Below are positions 1 through 11,107 of a stretch of 64,000 nucleotides of DNA, piece by piece (position 1 is the stretch's first letter; every line of letters begins with the position of its first letter). The notes under the pieces are model-generated. The model had not been told where the DNA came from. It was given only the letters and a program-made list of their open reading frames with translations, and did no database searches. Both the position numbers and the translations under genes were made by a program. This DNA is from Druceiella hillmani (taxonomy: Eukaryota; Arthropoda; Insecta; Lepidoptera; Hepialidae). The DNA lies in contig JAYKKI010000016.1 of assembly GCA_039881145.1 (NCBI GenBank), positions 12,220,501-12,284,500 on the forward strand, in the 5' to 3' direction.

Positions 1-1385
1 TCCTCACAACCTTTCTTCCGCAACTACTGGAACATAAATCATGAAGGAGACAGGTTTGGTTTAATCTGACTAGAAAATTACAAGAACTCAATAGAAATTA
101 TAGGTTAATTGCTTTGGATTAATATAATTTTTGAGATATGCACCTGCCTTTAAAATATATATTAGACAATATTTTTACGTTATGAACAATTTAACTTATA
201 TTAACTATTATGTTTATAAGTGCCAAGTATGCTTTTACTCAAACTAACATGTTCAAGGTAAGTCATGATCATTCATTTTAATATACACTACTTTAATTAA
301 CTGCTTTACCACAAGATCGATAGACTAACATGAAAACTCAGCAAGGAAGTCCAGCCAGCGTTTACCAACCGGTACAATTTTAAAGAACAGTGAAAGCTTG
401 TTATTTCCTCTTACTATCCAGCTTGTAACCCGGTGAGGTCGAATAGGATAAACACGTAGAACTTTTGATACAAATCGTACAACATCATCCATTAATAAAA
501 GTGTAATTTGTTAAATAAAAATAAAATTGTTAAAAGTAAGACGACTCCGCATATTAGTAATTTTTACTTTACATCATTAATATCTAGGAAACAACTATTT
601 TCATGAAACGGCTATGAAGTACTAAATTCATGCATTTAGTACCGTCGTTAACCAAACCAATACACATACCATTTATAGTGTCTTCCAAAAAAATCTGTAA
701 TTATTTTTATTTAATTTCTTGTTACTATAAGTGGAACGTCATAAAATATTGAATTAAATAAGTTTAAAGGAAAATTCCCCATAACGCACTAAATGTCCCA
801 AATTTATAATATCAGATCTATTTTTATCCATTTATTCGCAAAACATCAATCATTGTAAAGCGAATGTATGCTGAAAAATTTGTAAATATGTAAATTTACT
901 CTTTATACTGTCATTTAAAAATTAAATTGACAATAGACACGACCATACTGACCTTAATGAGTTCTTTATCTATATAGTCTTCACACGCATAATATAAACC
1001 CCTCCAACTAGCATAAAAACCCCTTGAAACATATGTGACTAAAACATCTAGCATTTTGAAAGAGCGGACAATTAAATTCACCCAGAAATGTAATCAGGAG
1101 AGGTGAAAAATTGCTGCTGTCACACACTTTCAGTGATGTGACTGCACTTTCAATCAAAGGCTAAATTGCGAGAATATGATTCAATAAGTGCCCCACTGTT
1201 GTTTATTCTTATTTGTTTAATTCTTTGTCCTTTTTCTACTTATTTTCATTTTAACTCGTCATTGTCATACATAATTACAGTTTCTGGGTATAAACTTTAC
1301 AGGTAATCGATTTAATTCAACATTTGATCAAATTTATCTAGAGTTTCTTAAATTGATGCGAGTGTTCGCTATAATGACTCCTTAC
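1..1385. other. Gene-free left edge, probably intron of the carbonic anhydrase gene
   Basis: AT-rich DNA without a convincing exon, repeat array or RNA gene. It lies downstream (minus strand) of the carbonic anhydrase exon at 1386-1533, so it is probably intron. A GC-richer stretch at about 330-490 is open in one minus-strand frame for about 50 codons, but I recognise no domain in it and do not call it an exon. Confidence 0.4.
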
Positions 1386-1533
1386 CACTTGTCATCTATA
1401 ATATGTTCAGATCCAGTCACGTCGTCCGTAGACCAGTGAAAATGCAGTTGATCGAACGTGTACTTGCCTATCAGCGGGCCGCCTGACACGGCAGGGTTTG
1501 GATGTCCTTCTGAATAAGTAAACGAGCAGTAAG
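1386..1533 (-). CDS. Internal exon of an alpha-carbonic anhydrase gene
   Basis: Read on the minus strand, this 148-nt block is open in one frame and encodes part of an alpha-carbonic anhydrase, the zinc enzyme that converts CO2 and water to bicarbonate. The diagnostic segments are SGGPLIGKYTFDQLHFHW followed by GSEHIID. HFHW holds two of the three zinc-ligand histidines (His94 and His96 in human CA II numbering), and the SEH segment is also highly conserved in the family. The third ligand would lie in the next exon. Splice sites fit: CTTGCAG precedes the exon at 1540-1534 and GTAAG follows it at 1385-1381. The exon begins with the last two bases of a codon and ends with the first two (TG) of the next, consistent with a spliced gene. 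Flanking exons were not found, so introns are long or the gene runs off the left edge. Which carbonic anhydrase, and whether it is secreted, cannot be told from one exon. Confidence 0.85.
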
Positions 1534-1670
1534 CTGCAAGGACAACAAAGATACAATGGATTGTGTATCAGAATAGGGAAGTAAAAATAAAATTACTTGT
1601 AGTACACATATTACACCCGTTTCTTTACTGTAAAATACCAAATATATCTCAAAGCATCATCTCAATTCAC

Positions 1671-1961
1671 AGATAGGAACTAAATGAAACTACGTGATGT
1701 AGTATTATTTCTACTTTCTTTAAGTTCTTTACCACGGCCTAGGTTTCGTTGTATTACAACATTTCAGGTGGACTATTAGCAAAGATTCTTTCAAAGTATA
1801 TTTGCTAATAGCCGATCTGAAGATGTTGTAACACAACGAAACCTAGGTCGTGGTAAAGAACTTAAAGGAAGTAGAAATAATACTACATCACGTAGTTTCA
1901 TTTAATTGTGAATAATGAATTTCTACAAAATTAAGGCCAAATAATTTCAAGATAGGAACTA
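1671..1961 (+). mobile_element. Penelope-like element copy A, foldback insertion with 12-bp target duplication
   Basis: Two inverted arms of about 105-110 bp face each other (left about 1683-1792, right about 1800-1904). The right arm continues into a 3' tail with the motif TGAATTTCTACAAAATTAA, shared with copies at 41.2 and 53.5 kb. A perfect 12-bp direct repeat, AGATAGGAACTA, flanks the insertion at 1671-1682 and 1950-1961 and reads as the target site duplication. Variable target duplications, inverted partial copies and hammerhead motifs are known features of Penelope-like retroelements. No reverse transcriptase is present. Assignment to Penelope-like elements rests on this architecture plus the hammerhead motif, not on protein homology. 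Confidence 0.6.
1813..1853 (+). ncRNA. Hammerhead-like motif in copy A, partly degraded
   Basis: Core CTGAAGA at 1817-1823, then helix II GTTGT/ACAAC, then GAAA at 1838-1841, CCTAGG and TC at 1848-1849. Helix I is weakened: upstream CGAT against downstream GTGG gives one G-G mismatch and one wobble pair. The inverted left arm carries the same motif on the minus strand with a damaged core (CTGAAAT instead of CTGAAGA, and GGCC in place of GGTC). Activity is doubtful in both arms. Confidence 0.45.
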
Positions 1962-2808
1962 TTCAAATATTTACATCATTTAAATTTTCACGTTCATAAA
2001 GATTAGTTTTCAAATTAGTCTCAAATGAATTGTAAAATCTTTTATTCGGTGTAATATAAAGAGGTATTTAATGTAACATAAAGCAAATAAAATTGTGATT
2101 TGTTTCTATTGGAAAAATTTTACAGAAATACACTGTTGCTCAGTTTTTGAATTTCGAGATAATTTCAATATAACTTCATCAATGATGGTACCCAGACTCC
2201 AAATTCGACGTTATCTCTCAAACTTATATAATAATATAAACATGCAAGGCGATACTTATTTTTTCTTATGTCGTATGGATGTACGCCATTTAAACAAGGT
2301 GATAAAACATATAATGTAGATAAGGTCGTATAAAAAGTTAAGCCCTGGTAAAGTTATTTATTAACGTAAATCAAATAAAAACTAATTAAGCTAATTAAGC
2401 TTCTACTTTTTAGAAGTCAACTAGATGGCGCTGCATTTTATTTTTAGTCTCGCATTTTTAGTTTTTTTCGTAAATCAAAATACCAATTCAAAAGTGGATT
2501 TTAGGAGGATTTAAATGCAAAATATTTTTCCCTTTTTTCACTATTTCCCGTTATTATTTTTTCCTTTACTAAACAAACAATATAGATAAACAAGAACTCT
2601 ACGTAATTCAACTTTCTGACTCCTCCCGTTACTGGTTACAATTAGAGATGCGCCGAATACAAACAAAAGCGAGTAACAGAGTATCGAATATTACTCAGTT
2701 TTATGTTTGCCAAAATGAATATACGGTTGATTTACTCAGCTCAGTTTAAGCAGGTTTTATCATGAAAACTCGTTTTTACATGTTCTCAAAGAGCGACCGA
2801 AAGAAACA

Positions 2809-3021
2809 GTGCCTCCGGAAGAGAGTTTGCCTTTCACTCACTTGTCATTTGATTACAAAGCAGTTAAATTGTTTAAAAAAAGCGTAAAAACCTGCAATTT
2901 ACTGTGTTTAGTTACGATTAATGGCAGAAGAAGTGCCACCGTCCTAGAATTAGATCGATATGTAATAGAAAATTTATTACACGAGACCGGAGTCTATTCG
3001 AATGATTGGCATGACATAATG

Positions 3022-3075
<54 letters not shown>

Positions 3076-3186
3076 TTAGAATATTTAGCAAGAGATTTTT
3101 TATGTACCACTGCAAATAAAGCAGAGAGTGAGAATTGTTTTCGGCAGCTGGTAACGTATTTGGGAAAAAGAGGAACAGAGTGTTAA
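2809..3186 (+). pseudogene. hAT transposase C-terminal (dimerisation) fragment, interrupted by a TA microsatellite
   Basis: The open stretch has two informative parts split by a (TA)n tract encoding Ile-Tyr repeats. Upstream, ELDRYVIENLL resembles the ELxxYL segment before the hAT dimerisation domain. Downstream, LARDFLCTTANKAESENCF followed by a K-R-rich tail matches the hAT C-terminal pattern (LARxxLxIPATSAxSERxF). Transposases of this family cut and paste DNA as oligomers through this domain. The catalytic N-terminal and central parts are absent. The reading frame survives only because the microsatellite is in frame, and it ends at a stop near 3184. The assignment is from recalled motif similarity. 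Confidence 0.45.
3022..3073. repeat. (TA)n microsatellite inside the hAT remnant
   Basis: About 50 bp of TA repeats with one CA interruption. It expands inside the former transposase reading frame. Confidence 0.95.
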
Positions 3187-3920
3187 TAGAAAGAGCACAA
3201 CTTAGTATTCCTGCATCACAACTCGCCTTTATTAAATTTCAAATGTAAATTGGTTGCCTTTTAAATTTATTTCAAATTAATCAAATGCTTGCTTTAATTA
3301 CACGTCTTTAATTGTTTTTACTCCATTAGTTATACTGAATACTCGTCACTTGAACTGAATATTTCAGCCGATTACTCACGATTACTAAAAAATTGCTCAA
3401 TATACCCGGTATCGAGTAATGAAGACTTAACGCATCACTGCTTATAAAGGGGATCAAAATATTATCCTTCATATAGGAAATAGTAGAGGAAAATGTTTAA
3501 TCCCCGTATGTAAATATTTAAAAACACTATATGTCTTTTCATATTAATTGTAGGGACAATAGAATGTAATGGTCTAGATTCGTGTGTTATATAGAATAGG
3601 TTATGTACCTTCTCACGATATTTGAACACCCTCAATACAGTTAATATCCACATGAATTATGTACGATCATTTATTTATTAAAAAATAAATACCGTTGGTC
3701 CCCGTATTTACTATGGTGTAATTTGCCTCATCATTGAAGTAACCTTCCAGGAGTAGTGGCTTCAATTCCTTAACCGGATGTGAGTCATGCTCACAGAGGG
3801 CGATAGGAGACTGAGCGTGGTCCGTTTCGGGTGAATATTCCATTGTGGGCTGCAATAATTAGACAATGGAATGTATATTTAAGTATATTTACATACAGTG
3901 AAAGGGAGTACGAGAAGAAA

Positions 3921-3985
3921 AAATGTGACTACATTTTCAGAAAATATGACTAGATTTTCAAAAAATATGACTACATTCTCAACTG
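3921..3985. repeat. 21-bp tandem repeat, about 3 copies
   Basis: Units of the form AATATGACTACATTTTCAA repeat three times with few changes. Since 21 is a multiple of three, the frame stays open and gives a seven-residue repeat like NMTTFSK. This is expected by chance and is not evidence of a gene. Confidence 0.8.
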
Positions 3986-5134
3986 ACTTTCGAAACGCAA
4001 CATCGATTTATGTCTTCAAAGTCTTTTGGAAAAATATTCCGATCCTGATATTCTATTCCTCCTTCTCCTATTCTGTGCGTTTTTTCTATCCGTGTTGATA
4101 CAATCGATGCTATAGAAAATGCTATATAATTTGTTATATAACCAAATTATTTGCTATATAGTTATAATTTTACTTGTTTAAATGTAAGACATTGTACATT
4201 TCATAATTTGTCACTGACGGCCCATTACAGTTTTCTACAAACTAAGTTCTCAATTTTTGATATTTTGGTTGAGTAAAAGAGATTGCTTAAGTAGCAATCA
4301 GTTCGCCAAATAATATAAAAAATATATTAAATATTTTTACGTTCAAGAGTTAATCAATTTAACAATATACAAAATAAATAGTAAAGCGCAAAAAGTGTTT
4401 TTAAAAGAGGAAAATCTGTTGCAAAGTTAATTAGAGTGAAATTAAATAAAGTGGACAATTTATTTTATAAATGTTCTGTATATCCAAATGTTGCTACTAC
4501 ATACATACCACTTAACGTCATAAAGGGACACCGTGGTCCTTAGGTGGACACCGTTGTGTAAGAATATCAGAGGTCGTTTAATGTTTTTTCTTAGAAACAA
4601 GTCTACAGTCTCGACGTTTACAAGTCTAAAAATGTTCAGCGGCTAAACTTCCAATTAGTACTAACTTTGACAAATATTTTGTAAAATAATAATGCCAAAA
4701 AAATTAATGATGGGAAATGACTGCCTTTTTGCAGAAACATATATTATTGAGTCATAAAGAGTTTTTCGCCAAATCCATAATCTGTTTTGAGATTTATACA
4801 GTCTGTTTCAAAATCGAATAATGTAATCAAAACGAGATTTAACTCATAAATCGCAACGAAGAACTTGTAGTTTTTTTATATCATCATAAATTATAAAAAT
4901 AAATGCAAAAATATTTAAACGTATAATTTTAAACTCTTGTACAACAGATATAAATAATTATTCCTTAGTCGACATAGAAATGTCAATATGGACATTGTCA
5001 GACTTATACCTAGTAACGATCCAAACAGAAACCCAAGCTGTAAAATCTGGGATTTTCAATTTTATGACACATTTTACGGTTTTTTAAGCCATCACTTCGT
5101 AAATATCAAATGATATATTTTAAAAGAGAAAATA

Positions 5135-5222
5135 AAAAATATATATGACATTATTCTGTAACAGCTGTTTATAACAAAATATATATGACATTATTCTCTA
5201 ACAACTGTTTATAACAAAATAT
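5135..5222. repeat. 40-bp tandem duplication
   Basis: Two adjacent copies contain ATATATGACATTATTCT and TGTTTATAACAAAAT, offset by exactly 40 bp, with two substitutions. Confidence 0.85.
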
Positions 5223-5402
5223 TTGAAAAGTATTCAAATCGTCCCAGCGATTTATCCTTTGAAATAATAGCAATATCTGACAACTCAAAAAACGTGAGAT
5301 CGAATCAAGTTTTTTTAAAAATGTTCGCTGTCCAAATATTTTCATTTATGTACGGAACTATTATCGCGCTAGGTCGATTCGCACATTTAACATAATTCAA
5401 TG

Positions 5403-5560
5403 ACCTCAGCACTTAAATTGTGTATTTATACTCACCGTTTATATTGCTCAGAGTTCATATTGTGTAACTATAATCAGCGTTTATATTGCTCAGTATTCAT
5501 ATTGTGTAAATATAATCAGCGTTTAATTTACTCGGCACTTATATTGCGTAACTGTACTAA
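5403..5560. repeat. 42-bp tandem repeat, about 4 copies
   Basis: ATTGTGTA or ATTGCGTA starts recur at 5417, 5459, 5501 and 5543, exactly 42 bp apart. Each is followed by a variant of CAGCGTTTATATTGCTCAG. The last copy is the most diverged. Confidence 0.85.
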
Positions 5561-5775
5561 CTTGTTATGACCTTTACTTGTAACTTTGTGTGTATTTCTG
5601 ACAGAAAAATTAACGGTTGAAATAAATTTCTTTAATATGACCGGAAAATATTTTTAAGTAATTTTTATTATTTCACTATTTATGAAAATATTACCATAAC
5701 ACAATTTTATCGTTCGCTATGGACCAAAAGTTATGCGCGAACCAAAAGTCATCGCTCTCAACTGGTGTGCATTTC

Positions 5776-5778
<3 letters not shown>

Positions 5779-5819
<41 letters not shown>
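5779..5819. repeat. (TA)n microsatellite
   Basis: About 41 bp of uninterrupted TA repeats. Confidence 0.95.
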
Positions 5820-5823
<4 letters not shown>

Positions 5824-6544
5824 AAAGTGAAATTTTGAAAGATGAATAACGCGGAATTTTGCGTTATATTGAATATCTCCAAATATGGAACACTCCTTGC
5901 ACAAGAATCAATATATACTATCGATTTTTAAATTATTTTTGTACATTACTCTGTCATAATATTGTACAAGCCGAAAAGTATTTACTTTAATTTCATGAGC
6001 TGAATAATATATAGTTTAATATCACGAGCTGAAAGTATTTATTTTCAGAAGTTAAAAACGATATACTTTATTTTTATAAATTAAAACGTTTTTAATTGAA
6101 TTTCCCGAGCTGAAAAGTATTTCTTTACTTTAAACTATTATAAATAATAATATTGTTTTTCAGCATGTCACTTAATATATTTTGATAGATGCAAAACTAT
6201 CAAAAGTTTCTCAAAAACTACGTAATATAACATTAAATTTTTTATTAAATTTAAGATAAATTTCCAATAACGTTGTTTTTCACAATTTTTACTTTCGCAG
6301 TTTTGCGTTAAATAGGTTTTTGAACAATATTTCTGGAGTTATTTAATATGAAACTCTCAAAAAAACATTAGCACCTGTCCTTACAATTCGCTCTCTCGAC
6401 CAATATACAATGCACACTATACCTGAATTTAAACAATTCAAGAACTTAATTTGTCCCATCTAAAACCGCCTTATGAATTTTTTTAAATGTCAACTATTGA
6501 TCACATTTTCGTTACACTCACTCTATTTACTTCATAAAGATTTC

Positions 6545-6657
6545 GAAAATATATTCTCACGAATAAGCAACATTTTCACTTGAAAATATTAGAATAAGCA
6601 ACACTTTCACTTGAAAAATCGAATTCACTTAAAAATATATTCTCACGAATAGGCAAC
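6545..6657. repeat. Short local duplications
   Basis: AATATATTCTCACGAATA occurs twice, near 6550 and 6637, around two copies of an AATAAGCAACA(T/C)TTTCACTTG unit. This is local slippage or duplication. Confidence 0.7.
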
Positions 6658-8276
6658 TGATTCTTATTACTATTTAAAAACCAGTTTTAATGTATTTTCG
6701 AAATCAAACTAATCTGATGCTACTAATATAGGGTTAAAAGGAAAGGACTCAACATGTGAAAATCTAAGAAGGAACATTAGTTTATCAGATCCAAGCAACA
6801 TAACAAACGACATTACTGTCGCATGTAGCAATCATTGACACGAGGCAGAAAAATTACCAGTCCCGTAAATATCTGTAAATTTGATCTGGAAATTGGAAAT
6901 TAATCATGATTATTTCTACCCACCGCATTTAGCATCTTCGATTACTTTCATAAATATTACATATTTTCGTCAAATATTCAAACTTGAAATCATCGGTAGT
7001 TTTCAGAAATATTTATAAAATTAATGGTAACGGAGGATTGGAAAACTTATAAGCAAGAGTCTCATTTATATATTATGAACTGAATTCTTAATGCGTGAAA
7101 TAATAATTGATTACACACATTATACATATTTTTTTACAAATGGCAGAATTATCTAATTAGAATACCTTCATTTCATTAATAATGGCAGTATAAAAATAAA
7201 TTTATCGTAAATCGTTTTAATGGAAAAGGTCTAAACATAAAATATTTCATTTTAAGTTATTGGCATTCAAACTTGAAAACGCTCGATAATTACAAATCAA
7301 TAAAACGTCACTTGCATATCGATAAACCTTAAAAATGGTTGCGCCCATACCAACAGAATATCGATTTAAAAAAATTGTAATTTACATAATTTTTTGTAAT
7401 TTGAACAATAATAAATTTAATAATATTGCCCTTGGTAGTCGATAAAATTAATGTAAATGCTAATTCATAAATAATTTTTTTAGGAAAACAAATTACAATA
7501 ATCAATTACAAATATCAATAAAACTATTCTTTTAATGCAGGGATGAAATATGTCATCCATTTTAATTTAAAAAAACTAGATAAAAATACGAGTCGGAACC
7601 ACTCTGCCATTAGTATATCAATATCCGCCACCTTACAGCCATATTCGTATATATTTATAGATGCACAAAGTATGTATTTAATATAACGTCGTTAGTATAA
7701 TGTAAAGTATTATGCACAGGTTACCAATGCTATATAACAGTAGAATGAGCAGAAATTATAAACACACCGGGTATATATACAAACATTTTCTGAATTTAGT
7801 AAACCTTCCACTTTTTGTTTTTCATTTCAACAAATTGAAACAAAATCGTAATGGAAACACTTTGCTGTTTGTCTGCCAGTCTATCACAGTCTATTTCTCG
7901 GGGACCAACTGAATCTGAGTCTAACGGATCATTCTGAATTTGTATAAAATTAATAATTGGTGCAATTACAGAAAGTACTGACCTAATTATCTAAGTACCA
8001 AACAAAACTTTATATTCATATTTCGGTGGACAGATCCAAGACGTTAGAGAGGAGCAAAACAAGGATATTATCCAGATGTTCAAATTGAACATCAATCAAA
8101 ATCTTGTTAAAATGTGAGATAAAAAATAGATCTTTTTTTTTAACAAGGTTTTTTTTTATTTTCGAACATTCTATTACATTAGTTGTCCGCTTATGACCTC
8201 CAAAACTTTCAATCAAAAATTTGGTAGAAAAAACGGAAATACTACAAAATATTATAAAAAAATTAGAAATGTTAGT

Positions 8277-8452
8277 ATTAACCAACAAATATCAACGTCG
8301 TATAATATTAACCAACAAATCTCAACGTCGTATAATATTAACCAACAAATCTCAACGTCGTATAATATTAACCAACAAATATCAACGTCGTATAATATTA
8401 ACCAACAAATCTAACGTCGTATAATATTAACCAACAAATCTCAACGTCGTAT
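8277..8452. repeat. 30-bp minisatellite, 6 copies
   Basis: The unit is ACCAACAAATCTCAACGTCG followed by TATAATATTA. Copies start at 8281, 8311, 8341, 8371, 8401 (one base short) and 8430 (partial). Copies are nearly identical, so expansion is recent. Thirty is a multiple of three, so two frames stay open and give a ten-residue repeat, with no sign that this is translated. Confidence 0.95.
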
Positions 8453-8718
8453 TATCTGCGACAGTATCTTGGTTAAAAAACAAATTAATTACTTCAATTT
8501 AAATTACAACAATATGGCTAAATAATTACTATTAACACAATCTCCTCGTATTAAAAAACGTAAAAGACGTAATGATTTTTAGCACTTTTCTTATTTATGA
8601 AGCTATTACACTAGCAACCTAATACTATTTTCCATAATTAAACACAAGAAATGAAAAACAAGCTTTTAAAAATAAACACTACCACAAACAGGTAAACGAT
8701 TAATCTCGCATCTCGCAT

Positions 8719-8831
8719 GTCAGAATGGCCGAGCGGTCTAAGGCGCCAGACTCAAGGTTACCTTACTCGCTCAGCGAGTCGAGCTGTTCTGGTCCTCTCT
8801 GAGGGCGTGGGTTCGAATCCCACTTCTGACA
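8719..8831 (+). tRNA. tRNA-Leu (CAA) with a 30-nt intron
   Basis: Complete nuclear tRNA gene. The acceptor stem pairs GTCAGAA (8719-8725) with TTCTGAC (8824-8830), with A at 8831 as discriminator. The A box lies in GGCCGAGCGG and the B box is GGTTCGAATCC at 8810-8820. The anticodon stem pairs CCAGA with TCTGG, and the anticodon CAA is at 8753-8755 after CT. A 30-nt intron (8757-8786) sits one base 3' of the anticodon, the canonical position, as is usual for eukaryotic tRNA-Leu(CAA). A long variable arm at about 8793-8806 marks it as class II, as expected for leucine. The gene reads UUG codons and looks functional. Confidence 0.95.
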
Positions 8832-8835
8832 ATTC

Positions 8836-8840
8836 TTTTT
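8836..8840 (+). terminator. RNA polymerase III terminator of the tRNA-Leu gene
   Basis: A run of five T starts five bases after the mature 3' end, the usual Pol III stop signal. Confidence 0.8.
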
Positions 8841-9004
8841 ATGGTATATTTTATACCTTTTTTAATAGTATTTCGTTACTTTTATTTAGCTTACTATGTA
8901 TGTAGACAAGTCAGCGAATCAATTTTTATCCATTTGTAATTATCGTATCAATTTCAAATTTTGCTAATATTAATAAAATGGTACCTTCCAGTTAATATAA
9001 TGAT

Positions 9005-9365
9005 GGAGTAGGGAGGTGACCATAGGCACTTCTCAATGGCGAAATATAAACCATTCATTATTTAATTTTTACAATGCAGAGTTTGGGCTTGTATGATTTG
9101 TCTCAATGAATCCTTTGGTTACATATTGTAACCGGATGATCTGATAATGGAGATGGGAGGTGGTCATGGAAACTTCTCAATAGCTAACAGTAAACCCATG
9201 AAGTTTGAGCTCGTTTGACTCGGCTCAATGAGCTCCTGGTTTATATTTTGTAACCAGGAGTATGTGATGAAGGAAGGCGTTGGTCGTGGGAACCTCTCGA
9301 TGGTTAATAGTAAATTTATCGATTTGGCGACCACTTGTTTTGTCTCAATGGTTCTTTGGTTATAG
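9005..9365. repeat. Diverged tandem repeat, about 3 copies of 120-144 bp
   Basis: Three successive blocks share GGGAGGTGGTCATGG-like, AACTTCTCAATGG-like and TGTCTCAATG-like segments. GGGAGG occurs at 9011 and 9155, and the third block has the related GTTGGTCGTGGGAACCTCTC near 9280. Divergence is considerable, so this is an old array. Confidence 0.75.
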
Positions 9366-9371
9366 AAGCGT

Positions 9372-10633
9372 GATTTTTTTTAACTGCAAATTTTAATGAT
9401 TAACATTAAATGCAAAATAAAATATTAAAATATTCTTTCAGATTCTAGAAATGAATGCACTTTAAGGAAAATTTAATTTTCACTGTTCTCTTATATAATT
9501 GAAGAAAACTTGTACCGCATATTGTTTTGGGTATGGCTCATGTTTTATTTTAGGAAAAAAATACATTTAATAAAATATTTCCCATACAAACTGCGTTTCC
9601 CCACAAGTACAAACATTTTTTACACAATTTCTTCGACATTTCCACCTTCGACAACATTTTTTTCGACTATTTGACAAGCTTCGTCGAACTTCTAATTTAT
9701 GTCTACGCAATTTCTTTCAACGTATTTAAATATTTTAATTAGTAGTGAATGCACCTTTCGCATGATTAAATACGTACATAATTTCAATATTTATTAAATA
9801 CGTTCGTTTTTCATTTAAAGAAAAAAACGAAATGAAATTTTTATTGGCGCTAAATTGCATTTACATAAATTCCAAAATTAAAACGATTCCCGCATTTAAA
9901 CTTTAATTACCGCTCACCTTGCTGATTGCTGATTTGACATACGAGTGTAAAAAATTAATTTTTTCTGCTGGCAGCATCTATAAACCATTTATCTACTAGA
10001 CTGTTTCCGCCTTGTATCTATATCCACATTTTAATTTATCGCATAATTTCTCATATAATAATAAACAGGACTCGGTTTTCCCAAATATTATATGGACCGC
10101 TAAAAATATATACAATATATTTGAATTTTAAATTTCAATAGAATTATGGCCTATTAATGAGCGAATGACTTCGATAAATTTATGTTTGTAACAATAGTGA
10201 AAAAAAATATTTTAGCCAACAATTTTCTTACTCGAAACATTTTCATATCTTTGAGAAAATTAAACAGTTACATTTAGTTAAAATATTTTAAAATCAAATA
10301 AAAAAGAGTGTAAAATTACTTTTATTTTTCAGAAAAATACGATAATTTTGTATTTTAAAACCGGTATTTTGTGCGATACGTAAAATTTGCAAGATATGAA
10401 GAAGATTAATAAGAATATCCAACTAATCTATAACAATCTATAATATTTCAAATTTTTCATTCTCATTTTTCCTTGTGCATCGTGAATACATAAATAGTTG
10501 TAGCCGTAATACTCAGAACATTGATAATGCTTCCCCTACTAAATGAAATTTCATCAAGGAGGTTAAAGTGGCTGATCTGATAGAAAAGAAATGAAATAAA
10601 AATACCCAGAAAAATGACAAAAATAAGAAATAT
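9372..10633. other. Gene-free AT-rich stretch
   Basis: No exon, RNA gene or repeat array recognised. Confidence 0.45.
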
Positions 10634-10807
10634 ACCTGGGGCATAAAAACTATTGCATTTTCATTAAGCCCCGGCTCAAATACGTTGCGCACCAAATGCG
10701 CTAACGGTAGATGTGTAATGTTTGTTTTTTTTTATTTTGAAAAATATTGTCCCAAGTATTTAATTCTTAACCTATTCTTATCTTCATTTTATAAACTATG
10801 CCCCAGG
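10634..10807. repeat. 174-bp interval bounded by 11-bp perfect inverted repeats
   Basis: CCTGGGGCATA at 10634-10644 is exactly inverted as TATGCCCCAGG at 10797-10807. The interval could be a small MITE, but no target duplication is visible at its edges. A TATATAAAA sequence lies just outside at 10850. Confidence 0.35.
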
Positions 10808-10882
10808 GCTGCTCTTGAAATTAATGAAACGGCCATCTGCATGTCGGAGTATATAAAACGCACCGTTTCGTGGTTATTTATA

Positions 10883-11105
10883 CACGGTGTCCGGAAATAA
10901 GTATCGGACAAAGAAAGACGCTATTCGTTGGCTGAATAATATCCGCAAGTATCCTGTGTACGAAAAAGATGACAAATAATTATGAATATGATTTTCAATT
11001 TTCTGAAAAAAGTCATCTTTCAAATTTTATTTTAACAACAATCAATTATTTTTCAGTCAACGAATAACGTTTTTCTTTATCCGACACTTATCCTCGGACC
11101 CCGCG
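10883..11105. mobile_element. 223-bp MITE of Tc1/mariner type with long inverted termini
   Basis: The two ends are imperfect inverted repeats of about 58 bp, sharing GTCGGA(C/T)AAAGAA and TATTCGTTG(G/A)CTGAA blocks in the same order. The element is flanked by TA on both sides (10881-10882 and 11106-11107), the target duplication typical of Tc1/mariner elements. The middle is about 105 bp of AT-rich non-coding DNA, so it would need a transposase from elsewhere. Confidence 0.75.
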
Positions 11106-11107
11106 TA

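Larger units (their letters stand above)
2643..3440 (+). mobile_element. Decayed hAT-like DNA transposon remnant
   Basis: The left end reads TAGAGATGCG at 2643 and the right end reads CGCATCACTG, ending at 3440. These are imperfect short terminal inverted repeats of the (C)AGNGATGCG type seen in hAT elements. The 8-bp flanks GTTACAAT and CTTATAAA match at 5 of 8 positions, as an old 8-bp hAT target duplication might. Between them is a fragment resembling the C-terminal end of a hAT transposase. At about 800 bp it is much shorter than an autonomous hAT element (usually 2.5-5 kb), so it is internally deleted. Confidence 0.4.
3441..8270. other. Gene-free AT-rich stretch
   Basis: No recognisable coding exon or RNA gene. 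It contains the small tandem repeats listed separately, a TA microsatellite, and a palindromic patch near 4120-4165 built from CTATATA and ATATAG arms. Open frames here are short and low in complexity. Confidence 0.5.

Noticed and set aside
8193..8424. Two overlapping frames with ten-residue repeats
   Set aside because: By-product of the 30-bp minisatellite.
8277..8452. CRISPR-like array
   Set aside because: Units are directly adjacent with no unique spacers, and the DNA is eukaryotic.
10846..10862. TATATAAAA promoter-like site
   Set aside because: No downstream gene. It lies just beside a MITE and is expected often at this base composition.
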